The notes beneath the pieces were generated by a model. It ran no database searches, was not told the DNA's origin, and was given only the letters and a program-made list of their open reading frames with translations. A DNA stretch of 64,000 nt from contig JBJMIG010000015.1 in the NCBI GenBank assembly GCA_045806965.1, positions 76,587-140,586 on the forward strand, written 5' to 3'. Below are positions 27,770 to 36,013 of the stretch, piece by piece; the first letter of the stretch is position 1; every line of letters starts with the position of its first letter. Both the position numbers and the translations under genes were made by a program. This DNA comes from DASYTH01 sp045806965. Its GTDB lineage: Bacteria; Actinomycetota; Actinomycetes; Mycobacteriales; Pseudonocardiaceae.

Positions 27770-28187
27770 CCCGAGCTTCCTGCCGCTCACCCTCGCCACG
27801 GTGCATACCGTCTCGGTGGCGGTGCGCTCGTCTCCGGCCGTCCGGGCCGGCGCGGACATGGTGTGGCGCAGGGCGACCGCGGCGAACTCGGCCGCCGCGG
27901 AGTGCTGGACGGCGCTGCTGGCCGGCTGCGACGGTCCCGGCACCAGGATGCTGCCCTGGCGGTTGCGCGAGCTGTCCGAGGCCACCTCGATGTTCGCCGG
28001 CGGCCGGTGGTGGCACGGCGACGGCTCGCCGCACCGCAACCGGGTCGGCCGGGCCCAGCTGCGCATCGAGGAGGCCATCACCGAGCGGGACGGCGAGGAC
28101 TTCGCCGAGGCGTTCGTCGGCTACGACCAGGCGGTGGCCACGGCGCTGGCCCGCGCACACAGCAGATTGGAGAGCTCGACCCGGTGA
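27750..28187 (+). CDS. Hypothetical helical protein between xseA and xseB
   Basis: 145 residues from GTG 27750, which has GGAGG five bases upstream inside the xseA 3' end (ATG 27723 is an alternative). The protein is mostly helical (ATVHTVSVAVRSSPAVRAGA; QLRIEEAITERDGEDFAEAF) with a tryptophan-rich stretch (GGRWWHGDGSPHRNR). No known domain recognised. It overlaps xseA at its start and xseB at its end, so all three are co-translated; a role linked to Exo VII or simply operon membership cannot be told apart. Confidence 0.7.
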   Translation: MARLEHDPSFLPLTLATVHTVSVAVRSSPAVRAGADMVWRRATAANSAAAECWTALLAGCDGPGTRMLPWRLRELSEATSMFAGGRWWHGDGSPHRNRVGRAQLRIEEAITERDGEDFAEAFVGYDQAVATALARAHSRLESSTR

Positions 28188-28393
28188 CTGAGCCCGAGCT
28201 GGACTACGAGCAGGCCCGCGACGAGCTGACCGCGGTGGTCGCCAAGCTGGAGGCCGGTGGTCTGTCGTTGGAGGACTCGCTGGCGCTCTGGGAACGTGGC
28301 GAGAGGCTGGCCCGGCTGTGCGACCGCCATCTGGCCGGCGCCCGGGAGCGGGTCGAGACCGCGCTGGCCGCGGTGGAACGGGAGCAGGGCTAG
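28184..28393 (+). CDS. xseB: Exodeoxyribonuclease VII small subunit
   Basis: XseB, 69 residues, the usual small helical hairpin: YEQARDELTAVVAKLEAGGL, SLEDSLALWERGERLARLC, and a C-terminal helix ending in VEREQG. It binds XseA to form the active nuclease. GTG start with a GTGA overlap with the previous gene. Its TAG stop and the TAG of the convergent DUF4245 gene share one CTAG. Confidence 0.95.
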   Translation: MTEPELDYEQARDELTAVVAKLEAGGLSLEDSLALWERGERLARLCDRHLAGARERVETALAAVEREQG

Positions 28394-29010
28394 CGTGTGC
28401 GCCGGGGCAGCGGCTGCGCCGCCTGCACGGCGCCGGCCAGTACCCGGAACTCGTCCGCGCCGGCCGAGCCGGTGATCAGGGTGGTCACCCCGCCGAGCCG
28501 GCCGACCCAGGCCCGCTCGTCGCGCCGGCCCGGATAGGTCGTCCACCGGGTCCCGGCCACATCCACCTCGCCGCCGGCCGCCGCATCGTCCCGCCCGGTC
28601 TCGGCGGCGAGCACGTCGGCCGGATCCCCGGCGGACTGGCTGAGCTGCGCGAACCCGCCAAGCGGGGTGAGCCAGCCCACCCGGACGATCACGCTGGCCC
28701 CGCTGCCCACCGCCGAGGTGGACGCGGAGTTGGCCCGCCAGCCGGCCGGCAGTTGCGGGCGGCGCACCGCGAAGTCCACCCGGGCCGCCGCCGCGCCGAG
28801 CTCGCGGGAGGCGTCCACGCTCGGCGCGGAGTTGGGGTCGATGCTCGGGCCGCCTGGACGAAACGAGCAACCGCGGCCGAATCCGAGCACCGCCACGATC
28901 ACCAGCAGGAGCACGGCGAGCGAGCCGATCAGGTCGCGCATTCTGGTCGCCGCCCGGCGCGACGGCGGCGCCTGGGGCTCCCGGGGTTGGGTCTGTTCCG
29001 TGTCGGCCAC
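28390..29010 (-). CDS. DUF4245 membrane-anchored protein
   Basis: 206 residues: a short cytoplasmic Pro/Arg-rich N-terminus, one membrane helix (LIGSLAVLLLVIVAVLGFGRG, about 26-46) and an extracytoplasmic domain matching actinobacterial DUF4245 (ARVDFAVRRPQLPAGWRANS; VRVGWLTPLGGFAQLSQS; RWTTYPGRRDERAWV). The function is unknown; the gene sits between xseB and glpX in many actinobacteria including mycobacteria. Confidence 0.85.
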   Translation of the reverse strand: MADTEQTQPREPQAPPSRRAATRMRDLIGSLAVLLLVIVAVLGFGRGCSFRPGGPSIDPNSAPSVDASRELGAAAARVDFAVRRPQLPAGWRANSASTSAVGSGASVIVRVGWLTPLGGFAQLSQSAGDPADVLAAETGRDDAAAGGEVDVAGTRWTTYPGRRDERAWVGRLGGVTTLITGSAGADEFRVLAGAVQAAQPLPRRTR

Positions 29011-29087
29011 CCGAACATGGTGTCAGCACGCGGGATCCGCCGGAGCGGTGACACATCGTTATCGCATTTGCCCGGGATCTGAGAGGA

Positions 29088-29117
29088 TCGACGCGTAGCC
29101 CCAGTTCACCGCGTCGA
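29088..29117 (+). promoter_or_regulatory. Inverted repeat in the glpX leader
   Basis: TCGACGCG (29088-29095) and CGCGTCGA (29110-29117) are perfect inverted repeats 14 bp apart, ending 12 bp before the glpX ATG and beside its GGAGGAA ribosome site. It could be an operator or a leader hairpin. Confidence 0.35.
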
Positions 29118-29129
29118 CACGGAGGAACC

Positions 29130-30191
29130 ATGACTACCCCCGGCACCGGCAGCGTTCCCGCTCAGCGACGGCGGGAGGCACCGGACCGCAACCTGGCCCT
29201 CGAACTGGTCCGGGTCACCGAGGCGGCCGCGATGGCGGCCGGCCGCTGGGTCGGCAGGGGCGACAAGAACGGCGGCGATGGCGCGGCCGTGGACGCCATG
29301 CGCAAGCTGATCGGTACCGTGTCCATGCGTGGCGTGGTGGTGATCGGCGAGGGCGAGAAGGACCAGGCGCCGATGCTCTACAACGGCGAGCAGGTTGGCG
29401 ACGGCAACGGCCCGGACTGCGACGTCGCGGTGGACCCGATCGATGGAACCACCTTGATGGCCAAGGGGATGCCCAACGCGATCGCGGTGCTCGCGGTGAC
29501 CGAGAAGGGCGCCATGTTCGACCCGTCCGCGGTGTTCTACATGGAGAAGCTGGCGGTCGGGCCGGAGGCCGCGGACGTGATCGACATCACCGCTCCGGTC
29601 TACGAGAACATCCGGCGGGTGGCCAAGGCGAAACACAGCGATGTCACCGACGTCAACGTGTGCATCCTGGACCGGGAACGGCACCACGACCTGGTGCGGG
29701 AGGTGCGCGAGGCGGGCGCCCGCATTCACTTCATCAGCGACGGCGACGTGGCCGGCGCTATCTCCGCGGCCCGGCCGAACACCGGCGTCGACCTGCTGAT
29801 CGGTATCGGCGGCACGCCGGAGGGGATCATCGCCGCGTGCGCGCTCAAGTGCATGGGCGGCGCGATCCAGGCGCGCCTGTGGCCCAAGGACGACGAGGAG
29901 CGGCAGAAGGCGATCGACGCCGGTCACGACCTCGGCCGGGTGCTGGAGACCGACGACCTGGTGCGCGGCGACAACGTGTTCTTCTGCGCCACCGGCGTCA
30001 CCGACGGCGACCTGCTGCGCGGCGTGCACTACCGGGCCGGCGGGTGCACCACCCAGTCGATCGTGATGCGCTCCAAGTCCGGCACGGTGCGCATGATCGA
30101 CGGCTTCCACCGGCTGACCAAGCTGCGCGAGTACGCCTCGGTCGACTTCGACCGCAACGGAGCCGAGCACATCCTCCCGCCGCTGCCATGA
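29130..30191 (+). CDS. glpX: Class II fructose-1,6-bisphosphatase
   Basis: GlpX, 353 residues, hydrolyses fructose 1,6-bisphosphate to fructose 6-phosphate in gluconeogenesis. The metal-binding signature VDPIDGTTLMAKG is present, with upstream GDKNGGDGAAVDAMR and VVIGEGEKD, and downstream FISDGDVAGAI and GIGGTPEGI. In actinobacteria this is the main FBPase. ATG with GGAGGAA upstream. Neighbouring fumC is two genes away, as in M. tuberculosis (Rv1099c and Rv1098c). Confidence 0.97.
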   Translation: MTTPGTGSVPAQRRREAPDRNLALELVRVTEAAAMAAGRWVGRGDKNGGDGAAVDAMRKLIGTVSMRGVVVIGEGEKDQAPMLYNGEQVGDGNGPDCDVAVDPIDGTTLMAKGMPNAIAVLAVTEKGAMFDPSAVFYMEKLAVGPEAADVIDITAPVYENIRRVAKAKHSDVTDVNVCILDRERHHDLVREVREAGARIHFISDGDVAGAISAARPNTGVDLLIGIGGTPEGIIAACALKCMGGAIQARLWPKDDEERQKAIDAGHDLGRVLETDDLVRGDNVFFCATGVTDGDLLRGVHYRAGGCTTQSIVMRSKSGTVRMIDGFHRLTKLREYASVDFDRNGAEHILPPLP

Positions 30192-30326
30192 ACATCAGTT
30201 CGGCCTTCGGTGCAACATCCGCGGGGCATGTCACGTTTTGTCCTCGGAAGGTGTGACGGGCAACCTCGACCGGGCCCGCCACGTCATCATCGTTGGCAGC
30301 AGAACGGGTTGGCAGAAGGAGCGGAT

Positions 30327-30950
30327 ATGCGGGTGCGGAAGCTGATCGTCGCTACGGCCGTGGCCGGGACCGCGCTGGTGTCGGCGTGCGCCACCGGCAA
30401 GTCCACCGCGGCGCCCGGCACGCCCGTCATCGACCTGCCGAGCAGCACCGCCAGCTCGACCACCGAGCCGACGACCACGACGCCGCCGGCACCGCCCGTC
30501 ACGACAACGACGACCACGGCCGCGCCGAAGTCGACCACGAGCAAGCCGAAGCCGAGCACCACCAAGCCAAAGCCGCCTCCGCCGCCAGCTGCCGCCGGCG
30601 GCACCCCCTGCACGATCAGCGATGGCGCCTGCATCGACTTGTCGGCGAACCGCTCCTGGCTGCTGTCCGGCGGGAAGGTGACCTACGGCCCGGTCGGCAT
30701 CACCAGTGGCCGCCCCGGTTTCCGTACCCCGCCGGGCATGTTCCACGTGCAGTGGAAGGACATCGACCACTTGAGCAAGGAGTTCAACAACGCCCCGATG
30801 CCGTACTCCGTGTTCTTCAACGGCGGCATGGCGTTTCACTCCGGCAGCCTGGCCGTCCAGTCCCACGGCTGCATTCACCTGTCCAGCGCCGCGGCGAAGA
30901 CGTACTTCAACGCGCTCGGCGTCGGCGCCGCCGTCCAGGTGGTGCCCTGA
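30327..30950 (+). CDS. L,D-transpeptidase (YkuD) lipoprotein
   Basis: 207 residues. A lipoprotein signal ends at VSAC (Cys about residue 20), followed by a Thr/Pro/Lys-rich spacer (about 45-90) able to span the cell wall, and a compact YkuD domain. The catalytic motif is HSGSLAVQSHGCIHLS, with the nucleophilic Cys in SHGCIHL and an upstream His in MAFHSG. The enzyme would form 3-3 peptidoglycan cross-links or attach proteins. Ribosome site AGAAGGAG. A stand-alone gene convergent with the ferredoxin reductase-like gene. Confidence 0.9.
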   Translation: MRVRKLIVATAVAGTALVSACATGKSTAAPGTPVIDLPSSTASSTTEPTTTTPPAPPVTTTTTTAAPKSTTSKPKPSTTKPKPPPPPAAAGGTPCTISDGACIDLSANRSWLLSGGKVTYGPVGITSGRPGFRTPPGMFHVQWKDIDHLSKEFNNAPMPYSVFFNGGMAFHSGSLAVQSHGCIHLSSAAAKTYFNALGVGAAVQVVP

Positions 30951-30980
30951 CCGGCGTGCCCGACGGGATGTCCCAACCGG

Positions 30981-31976
30981 TCAGCTGACGTCGCTGGAGT
31001 GGCCCGGGAACAGGTGCGCCTCGGGATCGAGGGCGACCGCGATGTTGTTGACCGCGGTCGCGGCCTCGCCGAAGCCGGTGGCGATGAGCTTGACCTTGCC
31101 GGGATAGGCGGCGATGTCGCCGGCGGCGTAGATGTGGTCGCGTGCGGTGCGCATCGTGCTGTCCACGGCGATCGCCCGCCGCTCGATCTCGAGGCCCCAG
31201 GACTCGATGGGGCCGAGGTCGGCCGTGAAGCCCAGCGCCGCGACCACGGTCTGCGCCGGCAGCACGCGGGTCTCCTGGCCGTTCGCGCCGGTCACGGACA
31301 CCTCGACCTCGGCAAGCCCGTTGCCGTCGCCGCGCAGCTCGACCACCTGGGCGTCGGTGACGATCGGCACGCCGAGCTCCCGCACCTGCCGCACGGTGGC
31401 GGCGAACGCCCGGAACTTGGCCCTGCGGTGGACAAGCGTGACGCTGCGGGCGATCGGATGCAGGGAAAGCACCCAGTCGAAGGCCGAGTCTCCGCCGCCG
31501 ACCACGACCACGTCCTGCCCGCGGTGCACCTCGGGAGCGGGCACGAAGTGCACCATGCCCCGGCCAAGCCAGCCGTCCCCGGCGGGCAGCGGACGCGGGG
31601 AGAACTCGCCCATCCCGGCGGTGATCAGCACGGCGCCGGCCCTGATCACGGTGCCGCCGTCCAGCCCGACATCGAACCCACCGTCCACTTCGGACAGGGT
31701 GAGTGCCTGCCGGCCGAGCAGGTAGTTCGGCTTCCACTGGTCGGTCTGCTGTACCAGCGCGGTAACCAGGTCACGCCCGCGCACCGCGGGGAACCCGGCC
31801 ACGTCGAAGATCATCTTCTCCGGGTACATCGCGGTGACCTGGCCGCCCGGCTCGGGCAGTGAGTCGACCACGGCCACGGAGAGCTCTCGGAATCCGGCGT
31901 AGTAAGCCGCGAACAGCCCGGTTGGCCCGGCGCCGACGATCAGGAGGTCAACTTCCGCCGGTGTCGCATTCGTCAT
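30981..31976 (-). CDS. Thioredoxin reductase-like ferredoxin--NADP+ reductase
   Basis: 331 residues with two Rossmann motifs: FAD site LLIVGAGPTGLFAAYYAG and NADPH site VVVVGGGDSAFDWVLSL, then the C-terminal FAD motif IYAAGDIAAYPGK. The redox CxxC of thioredoxin reductase is absent, which places it in the TrxR-like FNR group (Bacillus YumC type) that passes electrons between NADPH and ferredoxin or flavodoxin. Divergent from fumC. Earlier members of this family were often mislabelled thioredoxin reductase. Confidence 0.9.
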   Translation of the reverse strand: MTNATPAEVDLLIVGAGPTGLFAAYYAGFRELSVAVVDSLPEPGGQVTAMYPEKMIFDVAGFPAVRGRDLVTALVQQTDQWKPNYLLGRQALTLSEVDGGFDVGLDGGTVIRAGAVLITAGMGEFSPRPLPAGDGWLGRGMVHFVPAPEVHRGQDVVVVGGGDSAFDWVLSLHPIARSVTLVHRRAKFRAFAATVRQVRELGVPIVTDAQVVELRGDGNGLAEVEVSVTGANGQETRVLPAQTVVAALGFTADLGPIESWGLEIERRAIAVDSTMRTARDHIYAAGDIAAYPGKVKLIATGFGEAATAVNNIAVALDPEAHLFPGHSSDVS

Positions 31977-32070
31977 ACCTACCGCCTCACAGCAGTGGTG
32001 GAGAACCGGTTCGAGCCTAGTGCCCCGGGCCACGGTGCCCACGGATATCCCTCGCGGCACACTAGTGGAC

Positions 32071-33468
32071 ATGACTGACGGCGAGTACCGGATCGAACAC
32101 GACACCATGGGTGAGGTGCGGGTTCCCGCCGACGCGCTGTGGCGAGCGCAGACCCAGCGTGCGGTAGCGAACTTTCCCATCTCCGGACGCGGGCTGGAGC
32201 GCGCCCAGATCAGGGCACTCGGACTGCTCAAGGCGGCCGCGGCCCGGGTGAACCGGCGTCTCGGCGTGCTGGACGCGGAGACCGCGGCGGCCATCGCGAG
32301 CGCCGCCGAGGAGGTGGCCGACGGCCGGCACGACGAACACTTCCCGATCGACGTGTTCCAAACCGGGTCGGGTACCTCGTCGAACATGAACGCCAACGAG
32401 GTGATCGCCACCCTGGCCAGCCGCCGCACCGGCCGGGAGGTGCACCCGAACGACCACGTCAACGCGTCGCAGTCGTCCAACGACACGTTCCCGACCACGA
32501 TCCACATCGCCGGCACCGAGGCGGTGGTGACCGAGCTGATTCCGGCGCTCGAGCACCTGGCGAACACCATCGACAAGCGCGCCGGGGAGTGGGCGGACGT
32601 GGTGAAGTCCGGCCGCACCCACCTCATGGACGCGGTGCCGATCACCCTCGGCCAGGAGGCCCGCGCCTGGGCCAGCCAGGTGCGCTACGGCATCGACCGG
32701 CTGACCGGTTGCCTGCCGAGGCTCGGTGAGCTGCCGATCGGCGGCACGGCGGTGGGCAGCGGCCTCAACGCCCCGGCCGGCTTCGGCGCCGCCGTCGCGG
32801 AGGAGCTCGCCGGGGTGACCGGCCTGCCGCTGACCGAGGCCCGCGACCACTTCGAGGCGCAGGCCACGCAGGACGGCGTGGTCGAGGCCTCCGGTCAGGT
32901 GCGCACGGTCGCGGTGTCCCTGTTCAAGATCGCCAACGACATACGCTGGCTTGGTTCCGGCCCACGCACCGGGCTGGCCGAACTGGCCCTGCCCGACCTG
33001 CAGCCCGGCTCGTCGATCATGCCCGGCAAGGTCAACCCGGTGATCCCCGAGGCCACGATGATGGTGGTGGCCCAGGTCATCGGGAACGACGCGGCCGTCG
33101 CGTTCGCCGGCAGTCAGGGCAACTTCCAGCTCAACGTGATGCTCCCGGTCATCGCCCGCAACTTCCTCGAGTCGGTGCGGCTGTTGGCGGCGGTGGCGAA
33201 CCTGCTCGCGGACAAGGTGATCGCCGGCACGACGGCCAATGTGGAGCGGCAGCGCGAGTTCGCCGAGTCCTCGCCCTCGATCGTCACCCCGCTCAACCGC
33301 TACCTCGGCTACGAGGAGGCCGCATCGATCGCCAAGCAGGCCCTGGCACAGCACCGGACGATCCGCGACATCGTCCTCGAACGCGGCCACGTCGACCGGG
33401 GCAAGCTCACCCTGGCCCAGCTACACGAGGCCCTCGACGTGTTGCGGATGGCCAGGGGCGGGCACTGA
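32071..33468 (+). CDS. fumC: Fumarate hydratase class II
   Basis: FumC, 465 residues, of the TCA cycle. The superfamily signature GSSIMPGKVNPV is intact, together with FQTGSGTSSNMNANEV, ASQSSNDTFPT and SGRTHLMDAVP active-site segments. The start at ATG 32071 gives MTDGEYRIEHDTMGEV; GTG 32065 is also possible and no ribosome site is present. The 3' end overlaps the convergent DMT transporter by 48 bp. Confidence 0.97.
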   Translation: MTDGEYRIEHDTMGEVRVPADALWRAQTQRAVANFPISGRGLERAQIRALGLLKAAAARVNRRLGVLDAETAAAIASAAEEVADGRHDEHFPIDVFQTGSGTSSNMNANEVIATLASRRTGREVHPNDHVNASQSSNDTFPTTIHIAGTEAVVTELIPALEHLANTIDKRAGEWADVVKSGRTHLMDAVPITLGQEARAWASQVRYGIDRLTGCLPRLGELPIGGTAVGSGLNAPAGFGAAVAEELAGVTGLPLTEARDHFEAQATQDGVVEASGQVRTVAVSLFKIANDIRWLGSGPRTGLAELALPDLQPGSSIMPGKVNPVIPEATMMVVAQVIGNDAAVAFAGSQGNFQLNVMLPVIARNFLESVRLLAAVANLLADKVIAGTTANVERQREFAESSPSIVTPLNRYLGYEEAASIAKQALAQHRTIRDIVLERGHVDRGKLTLAQLHEALDVLRMARGGH

Positions 33469-34350
33469 CGGCGCGCCGCCACCGAGTCCGAGCACGGCGC
33501 CGGCGGTGACCAGCACGGCGCCGGCACCGGCGGTGACGGTGAACGGTTGGGCGCCGAGGAGCACCGAGGTGGCCAGGCCGGACACCGGCATCAGCCCGAC
33601 GAGCACCCCGGCCCGGTCCGCGCCGAGCCCGGAGACCGCGCGGTACCAGCAGCAGAAGCCCACCGCCGTGACGATCACGCCGAGGAACACCAACGCGCCG
33701 GCCTGCCGCGGGTCGGGGATCCGCCATGGTGCGTCGAGGAGCGGGCCGAGCACCGCGCCGATCCCGGCGGCGATGAGGCAGCACCAGGTGGAGACGGCGT
33801 ACGCGCCCAGCCGGGTCACGACGCCGACGGCGAGCAGGGTGAACGAGGCCTCACAGCCCATCGTGAGGGCGGCCAGCGCCAGGCCGGGGCCGTGCCAGGA
33901 ACCGCCGCCGGTGAACACTCCGCCGAGCACCAGAATGCCGGCGACCACGACGGTCGCGCCCGCGACGACCAGCGGGGCCGGCCGGCGCCGGGTGAGCAGG
34001 GGCGCGACCAGCGCGAGCACCAGCGGGGTACCGCCGAGCATGGCCGCGACGAACCCGGGGTCGGCATAGCGCTGGGCGTAGAGCAGGCAGGCGTTGAACC
34101 CGAGCATGCCGCTCACGGCCAGGCCGGCCAGCGGGATCAGGTCGGCCGGCCCGGGCCGGGGCAGCCGGCGGCCCCGCAGTCCCGCCAGGGCCAGCAGGAG
34201 CAGGCCGCCGAGCGCGTAGCGCATGGCGAGAGCGGCGAACACCGGGTAGTCGTCCAGCGTGCCGGTGACCGGCACCGAGCCGCCGACGAGCAGGCAGGCG
34301 AGCGCGCCGGAGGCAGCGGGCAGGGCATAGGTGGCGGGCACACCGGGCAT
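33421..34350 (-). CDS. EamA/DMT family transporter
   Basis: 309 residues with ten hydrophobic helices in two EamA halves (first half ACLLVGGSVPVTGTL to PLVLALVAPLL; second half from GPGLALAALTMGCEASFTL to TAGAVLGLGGG), typical of drug/metabolite exporters of the RhaT/YdcZ type. The start MPGVPATYALP was preferred over an upstream ATG because the helix begins soon after. It diverges from a MocR regulator only 47 bp away, so the regulator probably controls it (for example amino acid or pyridoxal-related efflux; inference). Confidence 0.88.
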   Translation of the reverse strand: MPGVPATYALPAASGALACLLVGGSVPVTGTLDDYPVFAALAMRYALGGLLLLALAGLRGRRLPRPGPADLIPLAGLAVSGMLGFNACLLYAQRYADPGFVAAMLGGTPLVLALVAPLLTRRRPAPLVVAGATVVVAGILVLGGVFTGGGSWHGPGLALAALTMGCEASFTLLAVGVVTRLGAYAVSTWCCLIAAGIGAVLGPLLDAPWRIPDPRQAGALVFLGVIVTAVGFCCWYRAVSGLGADRAGVLVGLMPVSGLATSVLLGAQPFTVTAGAGAVLVTAGAVLGLGGGAPSVPAPGHPQHVEGLV

Positions 34351-34397
34351 GCACCGATTCTGCTGGGCAGGGTGGTCCAGGCGTATGTTCCACATCG

Positions 34398-35810
34398 ATG
34401 CGTCAAGAATGGACCACTTTTCGCGAGCTGCTGCTCCCGGTGATCGGCCCGAACGCGCCGGCCGGGCGCGGACGACCCGGTCGGAGCGTGGAGTCCGAGC
34501 TGCGCCAAGCGATCCGCGACGGCCAGCTGGCGCCGGGCACCCGCCTGCCGTCCAGCCGGGATCTCGCCGGACAGCTCGGCGTCGCCCGCGGCACGGTGAC
34601 CGCCGCGTACGGTCAGCTGGTCGCCGAGGGGTATCTGACCACCCGGCGCGGCTCCGGCACCGCGGTCGCTGCCACCCTCGGTTGCGCCGAGGCCGGGCCG
34701 CGCAACATCGGACCGGCCGCCCCGCGGTGGCGGTTCGACCTGCGCCCCGGACTGCCCGCGCTGAGCGCCTTCCCGCGCGCCGAATGGGTCGCGGCCACCA
34801 GAAGCGCCCTGACCGAGCTGCCAGACGAGGCGCTCGGCTACCCCGACCCGGCCGGGCTCGCCGAGCTGCGAACCGAGCTGGCCGGCTATCTCGGCCGGGT
34901 GCGAGCGGTTACCGTCGAGCCGGCCGACATCGTGATCACGCACGGCGCCGCCGAGGGCTTGTTCCTGCTCAGCGCCGTGCTCGCCGAGCGGGGGCACCGC
35001 GCGGTCGCGATGGAGGACCCGGGACACGATGGCCAGATGGACCTGCTGCGCGCCAACGGGTTGCTCCCCGTGCCGGTGCCGGCGGACTGCGCCGGGCTGC
35101 GGGTCGACGAGCTGGCGGCGAGCGAGTGCCGCGCGGTCGTGACCACCGCGGCACATCAGTTCCCGCTCGGCGTCGCGCTGCACCCGGACCGCCGGCACGC
35201 GCTGCTCGCCTGGGCCCGCGAACGGGACGGCCTGGTGATCGAGGACGACTACGACGCCGAGCATCGCTACGACCGCCCGGCCCTGCGCGCGATGCAGGCC
35301 ATGGAGCCGTCCCGGGTGGTGTACCTGGGCAGCGTGAGCAAGACGCTCGCGCCGGCGCTGCGGCTCGGCTGGATGGTCCTGCCGCCGTCGTTGCACGGGG
35401 AGGTCGTGGCCCGCAAGCGGTTGACCGACCTCGGCTGCTCGCCGCTGCCGCAGGCGGCATTCGCCCGGATGCTGCGCGGCGGGGGCTACGACCGGCACCT
35501 GCGCCGAACCCGGCTGATGTACCGGCGCCGGCGAGACGCGCTGCTGGCCGCGGTCGCCGAGCAGCTCCCCGACTGGCGGCCGGTCGGGATCGCCGCCGGC
35601 CTGCACGTCCTGCTGCGGCTACCCGACGGCATGGACGACGCCGCGGTGCGGCGGCGGATCGCCGAGCGCGGCGTGCATGCGCCCGCACTGTCGGAATACG
35701 CCAGGGGTGAGCGCGGTGCGCCCTATCCCGGACTCGTGGTCGGCTACGCCCAGCTCTCCGCCGACCGGTTGCGGGCGGCGGTGACGGAGATCGCCGAGGC
35801 GATGCGCTGA
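34398..35810 (+). CDS. MocR/PdxR-type GntR regulator with aminotransferase domain
   Basis: 470 residues. An N-terminal GntR winged helix (about 28-90: ELRQAIRDGQLAPGTRLPSS, DLAGQLGVARGTVTAAYGQL) is fused to a fold-type I aminotransferase domain with IEDDYDAEHRYD and the PLP lysine in GSVSKTLAPALRLGW. MocR regulators use PLP or PLP-amino acid adducts as effectors. It is divergent from an EamA transporter, the classic arrangement for control of an adjacent exporter or PLP gene. Confidence 0.92.
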   Translation: MRQEWTTFRELLLPVIGPNAPAGRGRPGRSVESELRQAIRDGQLAPGTRLPSSRDLAGQLGVARGTVTAAYGQLVAEGYLTTRRGSGTAVAATLGCAEAGPRNIGPAAPRWRFDLRPGLPALSAFPRAEWVAATRSALTELPDEALGYPDPAGLAELRTELAGYLGRVRAVTVEPADIVITHGAAEGLFLLSAVLAERGHRAVAMEDPGHDGQMDLLRANGLLPVPVPADCAGLRVDELAASECRAVVTTAAHQFPLGVALHPDRRHALLAWARERDGLVIEDDYDAEHRYDRPALRAMQAMEPSRVVYLGSVSKTLAPALRLGWMVLPPSLHGEVVARKRLTDLGCSPLPQAAFARMLRGGGYDRHLRRTRLMYRRRRDALLAAVAEQLPDWRPVGIAAGLHVLLRLPDGMDDAAVRRRIAERGVHAPALSEYARGERGAPYPGLVVGYAQLSADRLRAAVTEIAEAMR

Positions 35811-35814
35811 CCGG

Positions 35815-36000
35815 CTATCTGACGCGGGCCACCAGGTCGGCGAACGAGCGGGCCGGGAGCACCAGCACGGAGCCGACCACACACTTCGAGTCGCGCAGCC
35901 CGACCGCCCGGCCGGCGAAGGCGACCTCGAGGCAGTTGGCGTTGGTGCTGCGTGAGCTCTTTCGCCAGTGGCCGGTTCCGAGCTCGGACGTGCTCGCCAT
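35815..36000 (-). CDS. DUF397 protein (first copy)
   Basis: 61 residues with the DUF397 hallmarks WRKSSRS, CLEVAF, GLRDSK and a C-terminal SFADLVARVR helix. It follows an XRE/DUF5753 regulator by 13 bp with a strong GGGGAGG ribosome site. In streptomycetes such pairs (BldB/WhiJ-like) act in development, with DUF397 proteins opposing the DNA-binding partner. The TGA is 4 bp from the stop of the convergent MocR gene. Confidence 0.9.
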   Translation of the reverse strand: MASTSELGTGHWRKSSRSTNANCLEVAFAGRAVGLRDSKCVVGSVLVLPARSFADLVARVR

Positions 36001-36013
36001 GCTGTTCCTCCCC

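Noticed and set aside
30981..31976. Thioredoxin reductase
   Set aside because: The redox-active CxxC is missing after the NADPH motif, so the ferredoxin--NADP+ reductase group fits better.
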